Counted from the first letter of the stretch, positions 36,022-44,023 are shown. The stretch: DNA of 64,000 bases from Mesorhizobium zhangyense (GCF_011045115.1 NZ_JAAKZG010000003.1:248001-312000); one strand, 5' to 3'. Made by a program: numbers and translations. Notes: generated from the sequence alone by a model not told the origin.

Positions 36022-37350
36022 TTAGTCGATCAGATTCAACACTTCACGCACATGATCGATCAGTTCGTCGATCTGGCCCTTGGTGATGATCAGCGGCGGC
36101 GACAGCGCGATGATGTCGCCGGTGGTGCGGATCAGCGCGCCGCGCTCGAAGGCTTTCACGAAGGCCGAAAAGGCGCGCTTGGTCGGCTCGCCGGCAATCG
36201 GCTGAAGCTCGATCGCGCCGATCAGGCCGATGTTGCGGATGTCGATGACGTTCGGCTCGCCCTTGAGCGAGTGCAGCGCGTCTTCCCAGTAGGGAGCAAG
36301 TTCGGCACCGCGTGTCAGCAGCCCCTCTTCCTTGTAGGTGTCGAGCGTGCCGAGAGCGGCTGCCGAGGCGATCGGATTTCCCGAATAGGTGTAGCCGTGG
36401 AAAAACTCGATCATGTGTTCCGGGCCGGTCATGAAGGCGTCGTGGATTTCCTTCGTGACGAACACCGCGCCCATTGGGATGACGCCGTTGGAGACGCCCT
36501 TGGCGGTCGTGATGATGTCCGGCGTGACGCCGAAATAATCCGCCGCGAACGGCGTGCCGAGGCGACCGAAACCGGTGATGACCTCGTCGAAGATCAACAG
36601 GATGCCGTGCTTGGTGCAGATGTCGCGCAGCTTCTGCAGATAGCCCTTCGGCGGAATGAGAACGCCGGTGGAACCTGCAACCGGCTCGACGATGACAGCA
36701 GCGATGGTCGAAGCGTCATGCAGCGCGACGATCCGCTCCAGTTCGCTGGCGATATCGGCGCCATGTTCCGGCTCGCCGCGGCTGAAGGCGTTCTTTTCCG
36801 GCAGATGGGTGTGCGGCATGTGGTCGACGCCGGTCAAAAGCGTGCCGAACATCTTGCGGTTGGTGACGATGCCGCCGACGGAAATGCCGCCGAAATTGAC
36901 GCCGTGATAGCCGCGCTCGCGGCCGATGAGGCGGGTGCGCGAGCCCTGGCCCTTCACGCGCTGATAGGCGAGCGCGATCTTCAGCGCGGTATCGACCGAT
37001 TCCGAACCGGAATTGGTGAAGAACACATGGTCCATGCCCTTGGGCGCGATGTCGACCAGGCGGTTCGCCAGCTCGAACACGATGGGATGGCCCATCTGGA
37101 AAGCCGGCGCATAGTCGAGCACAGCGGCCTGGTTCTGGATCGCCTCGGTGATTTTCGGACGGCAGTGGCCGGCATTCACGCACCACAGGCCGGCGGTGCC
37201 GTCGAGGATCTTGCGGCCGTCGCTTGCGGTGTAATGCATGTCCTTGGCCGCGACCATCATGCGCGGCGCCTGCTTGAACTGCCGGTTCGAGGTGAACGGC
37301 ATCCAGAATGCGCTGAGATCGTTCGGCGCGATATTTTTTCTATTCGACAT
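36022..37350 (-). CDS. Class III omega-aminotransferase, probable beta-alanine:pyruvate aminotransferase
   Basis: This 442-residue PLP enzyme has TNSGSESVDTALKIALAYQR, the Asp motif LIFDEVITGFGRLG and the Schiff-base Lys in TTAKGVSNGVIPMGAVFV. The N-terminus (LSAFWMPFTSNRQFKQAPRM) is typical of beta-alanine or taurine:pyruvate transaminases. In context it would convert beta-alanine from pyrimidine breakdown into malonic semialdehyde. The ATG at 37350 has AAGGGA about 11 bases upstream. A RutR-like palindrome lies 80 bases before the start, shared with the divergent rutR. Confidence 0.88.
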   Translation of the reverse strand: MSNRKNIAPNDLSAFWMPFTSNRQFKQAPRMMVAAKDMHYTASDGRKILDGTAGLWCVNAGHCRPKITEAIQNQAAVLDYAPAFQMGHPIVFELANRLVDIAPKGMDHVFFTNSGSESVDTALKIALAYQRVKGQGSRTRLIGRERGYHGVNFGGISVGGIVTNRKMFGTLLTGVDHMPHTHLPEKNAFSRGEPEHGADIASELERIVALHDASTIAAVIVEPVAGSTGVLIPPKGYLQKLRDICTKHGILLIFDEVITGFGRLGTPFAADYFGVTPDIITTAKGVSNGVIPMGAVFVTKEIHDAFMTGPEHMIEFFHGYTYSGNPIASAAALGTLDTYKEEGLLTRGAELAPYWEDALHSLKGEPNVIDIRNIGLIGAIELQPIAGEPTKRAFSAFVKAFERGALIRTTGDIIALSPPLIITKGQIDELIDHVREVLNLID

Positions 37351-37429
37351 GACCAAGCTTTTCCCTTGTGTCCCCTGTTTCGATACGGCCAACGCTTGGT
37401 CTTTGCTTCGCTTCTGTGCTACGCAAATT

Positions 37430-37445
37430 TTGACCGATTGGACAA
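37430..37445. promoter_or_regulatory. RutR-like operator between aminotransferase and rutR
   Basis: TTGACCG-AT-TGGACAA matches 12 of 14 fixed positions of the RutR consensus TTGACCA-N2-TGGTCAA. It lies in the divergent gap and could serve both directions. Confidence 0.7.
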
Positions 37446-37584
37446 ACGTTAGCACCGCCAGATGGGCGGTCAAGGGAATAGTAGCCCAGATGCGCGGGCA
37501 AAATCGCGTTCCACACAACGAGAGAAACTGGTCCAGCGGATTGGGCCACAGCCGGTACTCTCCCGGCTTCGCGAAGAGGCCGCA

Positions 37585-38226
37585 ATGACCATGGAAGGCT
37601 CAACCGCTCCGCGTCGCACCCGCATCCAGCAGGAGAAGCGCGAGCTCATTCTGGAAGCAGCACTTGAGGTGTTTTCCGTCAACGGCTTTCGCGGTTCGAC
37701 CATCGACCAGATCGCGGAAGCTGCGGGCATGTCGAAGCCGAACCTGCTCTACTATTTCCGCCGCAAGGAGGACATCCACGAAACGCTGATGGAGCGCCTG
37801 CTGGAAACCTGGCTGGCGCCGCTGCGCGAACTGGACGACATCGGCGACCCGATGACGGAACTCAGAAGCTATATCCGCCGCAAGCTGGAAATGGCGCGCG
37901 ACTTTCCGCGCGAAAGCCGGCTCTTCGCCAACGAGATCATCCAGGGGGCGCCGCGCATCATGCCGCTTCTGGAAGGCGAGCTGAAAACGCTGGTGGACGA
38001 GAAGGCCGCCGTGATCCGCGGCTGGATGCGCAGCGGCAAGATCGCCAAGACCGACCCCTATCACCTGATTTTCTCTATCTGGGCGACGACCCAGCATTAT
38101 GCCGATTTCGATGTGCAGGTTCGCGCCGTTCTAGGCTCCGACCGCGGCGGCGAAGGCCGCTTCGAAGACGCCGCGCGCTTCCTCGAAAACCTGTTTATTC
38201 AGGGCCTTCTGCCCAAGCGCGACTGA
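37585..38226 (+). CDS. rutR: RutR-type TetR-family regulator of pyrimidine use
   Basis: This 213-residue protein matches E. coli RutR in length (212). It has a TetR helix-turn-helix at about residues 17-65 (ILEAALEVFSVNGFRGSTID; AGMSKPNLLYYFRRKEDIHE) and the YcdC-type C-terminal domain (FANEIIQGAPRIMPLLEGEL; FSIWATTQHYADFDVQVRAV). RutR releases DNA on binding uracil or thymine. The ATG at 37585 has GAAGAGG upstream; the frame extends back to 37462 but that part looks non-coding. It is divergent from the aminotransferase gene, with a RutR-like operator in between, consistent with control of the Pyd genes here. Confidence 0.87.
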   Translation: MTMEGSTAPRRTRIQQEKRELILEAALEVFSVNGFRGSTIDQIAEAAGMSKPNLLYYFRRKEDIHETLMERLLETWLAPLRELDDIGDPMTELRSYIRRKLEMARDFPRESRLFANEIIQGAPRIMPLLEGELKTLVDEKAAVIRGWMRSGKIAKTDPYHLIFSIWATTQHYADFDVQVRAVLGSDRGGEGRFEDAARFLENLFIQGLLPKRD

Positions 38227-38319
38227 TCCATCGGATGCACGAATAGGGGACTTTGGTCCGGGTTCTCAACATTCCGGCGATAGTTCATCGTGCCTTCGCT
38301 TTCAGCGGAGGAGACGTCG

Positions 38320-38628
38320 ATGGCTAAGCTCATAGCAATGTACAAGACACCGAAGGATGCGGCCGCTTTCGACCGCTATTATTTCGCCACCCATGTGCCG
38401 CTCGCCAAGAAGATACCCGGCTTGCGCAAATATGACGTCAGCACCGGCACGGTCGAGACGCCCGGTGGCCCTGCCGGCTATCATCTCGTGGCTACGCTTC
38501 AGTTCGATTCGCTTGCAGCCTTAAAGACCGCGCTTGGTTCGCCCGAGGGACAGGCGGCCGCCGGCGATATCCCCAAATTTGCCGATGGCGGCGCGGATCT
38601 GTTTTTCTTCGACACCAAGGACGTTTAG
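38320..38628 (+). CDS. EthD family protein
   Basis: This 102-residue ferredoxin-fold protein has the EthD pattern: IAMYKTPKDAAAFDRYYFAT, then HVPLAKKIPGLRKYDVS, and a late acidic FFFDTKDV. EthD-like proteins assist degradative oxygenase systems or act as small dimeric isomerase-like enzymes. GGAGGAG precedes the ATG at 38320. It stands alone, 11 bases from the convergent DoxX stop. No ethRABC partner genes are visible, so its role is unknown. Confidence 0.85.
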   Translation: MAKLIAMYKTPKDAAAFDRYYFATHVPLAKKIPGLRKYDVSTGTVETPGGPAGYHLVATLQFDSLAALKTALGSPEGQAAAGDIPKFADGGADLFFFDTKDV

Positions 38629-38639
38629 CCGGCGACGGC

Positions 38640-39017
38640 CTATGCCGAAGCCGCCATGGCAAGGATGAAACCGCCTGTCAGCGCGATATTGGCAACGACG
38701 CCATTGATGCGGGCGGCGCGCTCGGCACCTTGATGGTCCCAGAAATTGTGGAACATCAGGGTGGCGACGATCAGGAACCCGATCAGCCCCGCCGCCGCCA
38801 GCGCCGTCCAAAGACCGGCGATCAGCAAAGCGCCGCCGACAATCTGCACGATGATGCCAGCCCATAGCAGCAAGCCAGCCTGCGGCACACCGCGCGCGGT
38901 CATGATGCTCGTCAGCAAAGGCCTGTTTGCGATGTTGCGGATGCCGGCGAAAACAAAGGCACCGCCGAGCAGAAGGCGGCCGGCAAAGGCGAGTGCGGGA
39001 AGCGTGTCTTCGAACAT
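38640..39017 (-). CDS. DoxX family membrane protein
   Basis: This 125-residue protein has four hydrophobic helices and the DoxX signature (AGRLLLGGAFVFAGIRNIAN; FLIVATLMFHNFWDHQGAER). AAGGAGATAATC precedes the ATG at 39017. It follows an AhpD-like gene and an Rrf2 regulator on the same strand, which points to a redox-stress unit. DoxX proteins are linked to thiol and quinone homeostasis. Confidence 0.87.
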   Translation of the reverse strand: MFEDTLPALAFAGRLLLGGAFVFAGIRNIANRPLLTSIMTARGVPQAGLLLWAGIIVQIVGGALLIAGLWTALAAAGLIGFLIVATLMFHNFWDHQGAERAARINGVVANIALTGGFILAMAASA

Positions 39018-39074
39018 GATTATCTCCTTGCGAGGGCGGCCCGACGGCCGCCCTTCTGGCAATTGATTGAAAGG

Positions 39075-39533
39075 TCAGGCCGCCTTGGCTCTCTCTACCG
39101 GATGAATGGCGTGGAAGGGTACGCACAGACGGTTCCAGACATTGATCATGCCGACAGCGACAGAGAGCTTCACGAGTTCCTGCTCGCTGAAATGCTCCAG
39201 CATCTCCGTATAGAGGCTGTCCGTCACCGGCTTGTCGGCGAGCCACGTCAGCGTTTCCGTCCATTCGAAGGCGGCGCGTTCGCGGTCGGAATAGAGCGGC
39301 GATTCCCGCCAGGCGGAGACGAGATAGACACGCTGCTCGCTCTCGCCGTCAGCGCGTGCTTCGCGCGTGTGCATGTCGACGCAATATGAGCAGCCATTGA
39401 TCTGCGATGCCCGAAGCTTGATCAGATGCAGCAGGCTCTTTTCGAGGCCGCACTGATCAACCTTTGCGTTGAGGGTTTGCACGGCTTTCAGCAGTTCCGG
39501 ATCGGCTTTGAAGAATTCGAGACGTGGTTTCAT
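39075..39533 (-). CDS. Carboxymuconolactone decarboxylase family (AhpD-like) protein
   Basis: This 152-residue helical protein carries the AhpD-type redox motif CSYC with the following His (SQINGCSYCVDMHTREARAD). The CxxC-x3-H arrangement marks peroxidase-type AhpD relatives rather than true carboxymuconolactone decarboxylases. AAGGAAAAGACA precedes the ATG. It is the middle gene of a unit with Rrf2 upstream and DoxX downstream, so it probably helps detoxify peroxides or reactive electrophiles. Confidence 0.9.
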   Translation of the reverse strand: MKPRLEFFKADPELLKAVQTLNAKVDQCGLEKSLLHLIKLRASQINGCSYCVDMHTREARADGESEQRVYLVSAWRESPLYSDRERAAFEWTETLTWLADKPVTDSLYTEMLEHFSEQELVKLSVAVGMINVWNRLCVPFHAIHPVERAKAA

Positions 39534-39567
39534 TGTCTTTTCCTTTCCTTAGGGTGATTGATGAGGT

Positions 39568-40065
39568 TCAGGCCTGTGGCCGCTGGTTGCGGGCGAGATA
39601 CCCGCAGGCGAATGTGATGGCGCGCGGATCGGCATCGGCCTGATAGCCGGCGATGATGTCCGAAAGTTTGGTTTCGGCCAGAACCGCGCGATAAGCCCGC
39701 TCGGCCCGCAACATGGCGGCATTGATGCCGCAGGGTTTGGTGTAGGCAGCCGGCTCCAGCTTGCCCGGGCCACGCTGCCGGATTTCAGCGCAGCGGAATG
39801 CAGGCTCCCTGCCCTCGACCGCCAGCACGATATCGAGAAGGCTGATGCGGTCGGGCGTGCGCGCAAGACGATAGCCGCCATGCGGTCCGGACACGGATTC
39901 GAAAACCCTCGCCGCCACCAGTTCCTTCAGATGCTTGAGCAGATAGCTCGGCGACACGCCGTGATACTCGGCCAATGCGCTCGCCGGCAGCGTGCGCCCC
40001 TCTTCGAGGCCTGCCAGCATATTCGCGCAGTGGATTGCCGCTTCGACCCCATCACCCAGCTTCAT
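39568..40065 (-). CDS. Rrf2-family transcriptional regulator
   Basis: This 165-residue protein has the Rrf2 winged helix (LPASALAEYHGVSPSYLLKH; VSGPHGGYRLAR). Cysteines occur at about residue 13, in FRCAEI and in KPCGIN. Only two lie in the C-terminal loop, where iron-sulfur Rrf2 members have three, so a thiol or other sensing mode is plausible. GGAGAT precedes the ATG. It is probably autoregulated, since a dyad lies in the spacer of its own promoter, and it should control the two downstream redox genes. Confidence 0.88.
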   Translation of the reverse strand: MKLGDGVEAAIHCANMLAGLEEGRTLPASALAEYHGVSPSYLLKHLKELVAARVFESVSGPHGGYRLARTPDRISLLDIVLAVEGREPAFRCAEIRQRGPGKLEPAAYTKPCGINAAMLRAERAYRAVLAETKLSDIIAGYQADADPRAITFACGYLARNQRPQA

Positions 40066-40088
40066 CGTTCATCTCCGATTATGGACAA

Positions 40089-40117
40089 TTTATATCATGG
40101 ATATTTTTTATCTACAA
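40089..40117 (-). promoter_or_regulatory. Promoter and operator of the Rrf2-AhpD-DoxX unit
   Basis: On the minus strand TTGTAG, a 17-base spacer and TATAAA form a promoter 24 bases before the Rrf2 start. ATATC-ATG-GATAT (40092-40104) is a perfect dyad covering the -10 edge and spacer, an obvious autorepression site. Confidence 0.6.
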
Positions 40118-40126
40118 TAAGAAAAC

Positions 40127-40160
40127 AAAAAACCGCAGCACGAAACATGCCGCGCGGTTT
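40127..40160 (-). terminator. Intrinsic terminator of the preT-preA-thioesterase unit
   Basis: On the minus strand AAACCGC pairs with GCGGTTT, with inner GGCA/TGCT pairing imperfectly around a TGTTTCG loop, ending TTTTTT. It begins at the stop of the thioesterase gene. Confidence 0.75.
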
Positions 40161-40161
40161 G

Positions 40162-40560
40162 CTACGCCATCTTCCAGATAGTCCCCTGCGCAGCAGCGCA
40201 GAGTTTTTCAGTTCCACCATCAACGGCGAGGATATCGCAGGCGCAGACCGCCTGGTTCGCGCCGCTGCCGATCACCCTGGCGCGGGCTATCAACCGAGCG
40301 CCCTTGGCCGGGCGCAGGTAGTTTATCTTGAACTCCAGCGTCAGCACCTTGATGCCAAGGACGGAGCCGCCGGCGAAGGTAAGCGCGTTGTCGGCCAGAT
40401 AGCTCAGTATGCCGCCATGGGCGAAGCCATTCTGCTGCAGGTGCTCCGGCTTCAAATCCAGCGCGAGCTCCGCCGCGCCTTGCTCGAAAACCAGAAGCTC
40501 GGTTCCCAGCAAGGCGCTGAAGGGTTGTGCGGCAAGTACTTTCCGTCCGGTTTCCAGCAT
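40162..40560 (-). CDS. PaaI-family hotdog thioesterase
   Basis: This 132-residue protein has the hotdog-fold PaaI core: HLQQNGFAHGGILSYLADNA, with the catalytic-type HGG and Asp, and VLTLEFKINYLRPAKGARLI. It would hydrolyse an acyl-CoA in the cytoplasm. It begins six bases after the preA stop, so it is part of the preTA transcript. A thioesterase is not a known step of reductive pyrimidine breakdown; it may clear CoA esters downstream of malonic or methylmalonic semialdehyde. Confidence 0.85.
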   Translation of the reverse strand: MLETGRKVLAAQPFSALLGTELLVFEQGAAELALDLKPEHLQQNGFAHGGILSYLADNALTFAGGSVLGIKVLTLEFKINYLRPAKGARLIARARVIGSGANQAVCACDILAVDGGTEKLCAAAQGTIWKMA

Positions 40561-40566
40561 GCGGCT

Positions 40567-41886
40567 TTACTCGGCCGCCACCTTGGCCATCGGATTGTTG
40601 GGATGCTGCGTCCAGTTTGCATAGACCGGCGAGACCGGCTGGCCCGTCCGCTGGTCCATTACGCCTGCGGCCAGCGGCTCCATGGTGATGCAGTTCTCCA
40701 CCGGGCAGACATTGACGCAGAGATTGCAGCCGACGCATTCAGCCTCGATCACCTCGAAGTGGCGCACGCCATCGACCATGTTGGTGATCGCCTGATGCGA
40801 GGTGTCCTCGCAGGCGATGTGGCACCGGCCGCACTTGATGCAGGCATCCTGGTCGATATGCGCCTTGGCGACATAGTTGAGGTTGAGATACTGCCAGTCG
40901 GTGACATTGGGCGTAGCGCGGCCGATGACGTCGTCGAGCGAGGCATGGCCCTTCTCGTCCATCCAGTTCTTCAGCCCCTCGATCATCTCCTGGACGATCT
41001 TGAAGCCATAAGTCATCGCCGCCGTGCACACCTGCACATTACCCGCACCCAGCGCCATGAACTCGGCCGCATCGCGCCAAGTGGTGATGCCACCAATGCC
41101 AGAGATCGGCAGGCCACGCGTTTCGGGATCGCGCGCGATCTCGGCCACCATGTTAAGTGCGATCGGCTTGACCGCCGGGCCGCAATAGCCGCCATGGCTG
41201 CCCTTGCCGCCGATGGAAGGCTCGGGCGAGAACGTGTCGAGATTGACTGCTGTGATCGAGTTGATCGTGTTGATCAGCGACACGGCATCCGTGCCGCCGG
41301 CATGCGCGGCGCGCGCCGGCTTGCGGATGTCGGCGATGTTGGGCGTCAGCTTGGTGATAACCGGCATGCGCGTGTACTGCTTGCACCAGCGCACGACCAT
41401 TTCGATATATTCCGGCACCTGGCCGACGGCGGCACCCATGCCGCGCTCCGACATGCCGTGCGGGCAGCCGAAATTGAGCTCGATGCCGTCAGCCCCCGTC
41501 TCTTCGACCACCGGCAGGATCGCCTTCCAGGCATTCTCCTCGCAAGGCACCATGATGGAGGCGATCAGCGCCCGGTCGGGCCAGTCGCGCTTGACCTGCT
41601 TCATCTCCTGCAGATTGATCTGAAGCTGCCGATCGGTAATCAGCTCGATGTTGTTGAGGCCCAGCAACCGACGGTCGGCACCCCAGATCGCGCCGTAGCG
41701 CGGGCCGTTGACATTGACGACCGGCGGACCTTCTTCGCCCAGCGTCTTCCAGACCACGCCGCCCCAGCCGGCCTGAAAGGCGCGGATGACGTTGTAGGCC
41801 TTGTCGGTCGGGGGCGCGGACGCCAGCCAGAACGGGTTCGGCGACTTGATGCCAACGAAATTGTTGCGGATATCTGCCATGCTCAT
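40567..41886 (-). CDS. preA: NAD-dependent dihydropyrimidine dehydrogenase, catalytic subunit
   Basis: This 439-residue protein combines a dihydroorotate dehydrogenase-like FMN barrel (residues 1-310; NPFWLASAPPTDKAYNVIRA, GIELNFGCPHGMSERGMG) with a C-terminal ferredoxin domain holding two 4Fe-4S clusters (CIKCGRCHIACEDTSH and CVGCNLCVNVCPVENC). It reduces uracil and thymine to the 5,6-dihydro forms, taking electrons through PreT. The four-base overlap with preT and the RutR-like site upstream of that gene support a RutR-controlled pyrimidine pathway. Confidence 0.95.
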   Translation of the reverse strand: MSMADIRNNFVGIKSPNPFWLASAPPTDKAYNVIRAFQAGWGGVVWKTLGEEGPPVVNVNGPRYGAIWGADRRLLGLNNIELITDRQLQINLQEMKQVKRDWPDRALIASIMVPCEENAWKAILPVVEETGADGIELNFGCPHGMSERGMGAAVGQVPEYIEMVVRWCKQYTRMPVITKLTPNIADIRKPARAAHAGGTDAVSLINTINSITAVNLDTFSPEPSIGGKGSHGGYCGPAVKPIALNMVAEIARDPETRGLPISGIGGITTWRDAAEFMALGAGNVQVCTAAMTYGFKIVQEMIEGLKNWMDEKGHASLDDVIGRATPNVTDWQYLNLNYVAKAHIDQDACIKCGRCHIACEDTSHQAITNMVDGVRHFEVIEAECVGCNLCVNVCPVENCITMEPLAAGVMDQRTGQPVSPVYANWTQHPNNPMAKVAAE

Positions 41887-43247
41887 GCCCTCCCGTTAGA
41901 GGTGAGTGCCCGGTGGATGCTCTCTGCCGCGTCACGCCCTTGCGCGACCGCCGAAACCGTCAAATCGTCGCCGCCCAGAATGCAGTCGCCGCCGGCCCAT
42001 ACCTTGGCAAGCGAAGTACGGCCCTCGGCATCGACGACGATCCTGCCGCCTTCCATGGTGATCGACGCGCCGCTGCCATTGAGCGCTGCCGGCTCGAACG
42101 CCTGGCCGATCGCCTTGAACACCTGGTCGGCAACCAGCCGGACCGTCTCGCCGGTGCCCGAAAGCTTATCACCTTTCAGCGCGGTGTATTCGAGCTCGAT
42201 GGCCGAGACCTTGCCGTTTTCGGCAATGACCTGTTTAGGCTGGAGCCAGTGGCGGATGATAACACCGTTGGCGGTGGCGAGATCCTGCTCGAACTCGGAA
42301 GCGTTCATATGCTCCTGGCCGCGCCTGTAGCAGATCGTCACCTCTTCCGCGCCGAGCAGCTTCGACTGCACGGCAGCATCGATGGCCGTCATGCCGCCGC
42401 CGATGACGACGACGCGCCGTCCGACCGGCAGCTTGCCGAGATCGCTGGACTGGCGAAGATCTGCGATGAATTCGACGGCGTTCTCGACGCCCGCCGCATC
42501 CTCGCCTTCGGCGCGCAACGCGTTGATGCCGCCGAGGCCGAGGCCAAGGAACACCGCGTCGTAGCTCTTGGTGAGTTCGGACAGCGAATAGTCGCGGCCG
42601 AGCGCCTTGCCATTCTCGATGGCGATGCCACCGATGGCGGTCACGTAATCGACCTCGGCCTGCGCGAAATCGTCGGTGCTCTTATAGGCGGCAATACCAT
42701 ATTCGTTGAGACCGCCGGCTTTCGGCTTGGCTTCAAGAACGGTCACTTCATGGCCGTGGCGAGCGAGGCGATGCGCGGCGGCAAGCCCGGACGGGCCTGC
42801 ACCAACCACGGCGATCTTCTTGTTGGTCGGCAGCGCGCGCTCGTAGAACTGCTTGTTCTGTTCCATCGCGATGTCGGTGGCATAGCGCTGGAGCCGGCCG
42901 ATCTGCACCGGCTTGCCCTCTGCAACCTCACGCACGCAGACCTCTTCGCACAACGTTTCGGTCGGACAGACGCGGGCGCACATGCCGCCAAGGATGTTCT
43001 GGTCGAAGATCGTCTTGGCCGAACCGACCGGGTTTCCGGTCGATATCTGGCGAATGAACATCGGGATATCGATCGACGTCGGGCACGCCTGCATGCACGG
43101 CGCATCGTAGCAAAAATAGCAGCGATCGGATTCGACCAGCGCCTCATGATGATCGAGCGGCGGATGCAGATCCGAAAAATTCTCGGCATACTGCGCCGGC
43201 GCGAGACGCCCTCCGGCTATGCCTTCCTTGAATTGACCTTCGGCCAT
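41883..43247 (-). CDS. preT: NAD-dependent dihydropyrimidine dehydrogenase, flavoprotein subunit
   Basis: This 454-residue protein resembles the small subunit of glutamate synthase. The N-terminal region has cysteines for 4Fe-4S clusters (CYFCYDAPCMQACPTSIDIP and MCARVCPTETLCEEVC), then FAD- and NAD(P)-binding domains (AVVGAGPSGLAAAHRLARHG; VVVIGGGMTAIDAA). It passes electrons between NAD(H) and PreA. It is the first gene of the unit preT-preA-thioesterase; a RutR-like palindrome lies 52 bases before the start. Confidence 0.94.
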   Translation of the reverse strand: MAEGQFKEGIAGGRLAPAQYAENFSDLHPPLDHHEALVESDRCYFCYDAPCMQACPTSIDIPMFIRQISTGNPVGSAKTIFDQNILGGMCARVCPTETLCEEVCVREVAEGKPVQIGRLQRYATDIAMEQNKQFYERALPTNKKIAVVGAGPSGLAAAHRLARHGHEVTVLEAKPKAGGLNEYGIAAYKSTDDFAQAEVDYVTAIGGIAIENGKALGRDYSLSELTKSYDAVFLGLGLGGINALRAEGEDAAGVENAVEFIADLRQSSDLGKLPVGRRVVVIGGGMTAIDAAVQSKLLGAEEVTICYRRGQEHMNASEFEQDLATANGVIIRHWLQPKQVIAENGKVSAIELEYTALKGDKLSGTGETVRLVADQVFKAIGQAFEPAALNGSGASITMEGGRIVVDAEGRTSLAKVWAGGDCILGGDDLTVSAVAQGRDAAESIHRALTSNGRA

Positions 43248-43298
43248 TCCAGTTCCCCATTATTGTGGTTTTGAGGAGAGGCTAGCACGTTTTATTTT

Positions 43299-43314
43299 TT
43301 TATCAATTGGTCAA
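43299..43314. promoter_or_regulatory. RutR-like operator upstream of preT
   Basis: TTTATCA-AT-TGGTCAA matches 12 of 14 fixed positions of TTGACCA-N2-TGGTCAA, with one perfect half-site. It sits in an AT-rich stretch 52 bases upstream of preT. Confidence 0.65.
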
Positions 43315-43341
43315 TTTTCTGGATAAGCAATTGAATTGGCA

Positions 43342-43395
43342 GGATAAAAATATGATCAAGTTAGTCATGTTTTATCCGGTATGATATTTTCATAC
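43342..43395. promoter_or_regulatory. Candidate ParD operators
   Basis: Two dyads precede parD: GGATAAAA...TTTTATCC (43342-43377, with a 20-base centre) and GTATGA-TATTT-TCATAC (43379-43395). Both are AT-rich and end 32 bases before the parD start, suiting autorepression by a ParD-type antitoxin. Confidence 0.5.
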
Positions 43396-43427
43396 TTCAC
43401 GCTACACTGCGCTGAGAGGAACAGCAC

Positions 43428-43709
43428 ATGTCCAGCATTGAAAAACGCACGATCAGCCTCCCGGCAGAGCACGCCGCCTTTGTAGACGCCAAGGTGGCGG
43501 CTGGTGACTATGCCTCGGTAAGCGAGGTCGTACGCGCCGGATTGAGAGCGCTGCAAGAACGGGACGCTGCTGTAGAACGCTGGCTGCGGGAAGACGTGGC
43601 ACAGGCTTACGATGCCATGCAAACAGATCCTCAGCGCGGTATCGAAGCGAAAACGGTTTTCGATGAAATCCGCGCCCATCATGCAGCGAAGATGAAAGGC
43701 AGGGCGTGA
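43428..43709 (+). CDS. parD: ParD-like antitoxin
   Basis: This 93-residue protein has an N-terminal ribbon-helix-helix DNA-binding region (TISLPAEHAAFVDAKVAAGD, then YASVSEVVRAGLRALQERDA) and a flexible acidic/helical C-terminus that would wrap the toxin. This is the ParD family pattern. The stop overlaps the toxin start (GTGA), ensuring coupled expression with antitoxin first. Two dyads upstream are likely autorepression sites. Base composition is slightly lower in GC than flanking catabolic genes. Confidence 0.85.
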   Translation: MSSIEKRTISLPAEHAAFVDAKVAAGDYASVSEVVRAGLRALQERDAAVERWLREDVAQAYDAMQTDPQRGIEAKTVFDEIRAHHAAKMKGRA

Positions 43710-44008
43710 AGCGCCGAAACGTCATCTTCGCACCCGAAGCGCGCCACGATCTTTTTCAAATCTACGAATGGGTTGCCGTTGCCACCAGTCCTATCGTGGC
43801 ACTCGACTACATCGAACGAATCGAATCGTGGTGCCTTGCCTTTGATCTTGCCGGGGAACGTGGCCGCAAACGCGACGATATAAGACCCGGTATACGCATT
43901 ACCGGCTTCGAGCGGCGGATGACGATTGCGTTCACTGTTACCAGCGAGCAAGTGACGATCTTGCGCTTGTTTTATGGTGGGCAAGACTGGGAATCGGAGT
44001 TCGTCTAA
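43706..44008 (+). CDS. parE: ParE-like toxin
   Basis: This 100-residue protein has the RelE/ParE fold pattern: VIFAPEARHDLFQIYEWVAV at the N-terminus, a central basic region (GERGRKRDDIRPGIRITGFE) and a C-terminal RLFYGGQDWESEF typical of ParE. ParE toxins of this type usually poison DNA gyrase. It starts with GTG overlapping the parD stop. The gene is complete and no disabling change is seen. Confidence 0.83.
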   Translation: MKRRNVIFAPEARHDLFQIYEWVAVATSPIVALDYIERIESWCLAFDLAGERGRKRDDIRPGIRITGFERRMTIAFTVTSEQVTILRLFYGGQDWESEFV

Positions 44009-44023
44009 ACGCCGGTTGCCAAC

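Noticed and set aside
39880-42330. An 816-codon plus-strand frame opposite preA/preT and the thioesterase
   Set aside because: Spans several clearly coding minus-strand genes and their junctions; it shows no recognisable domain.
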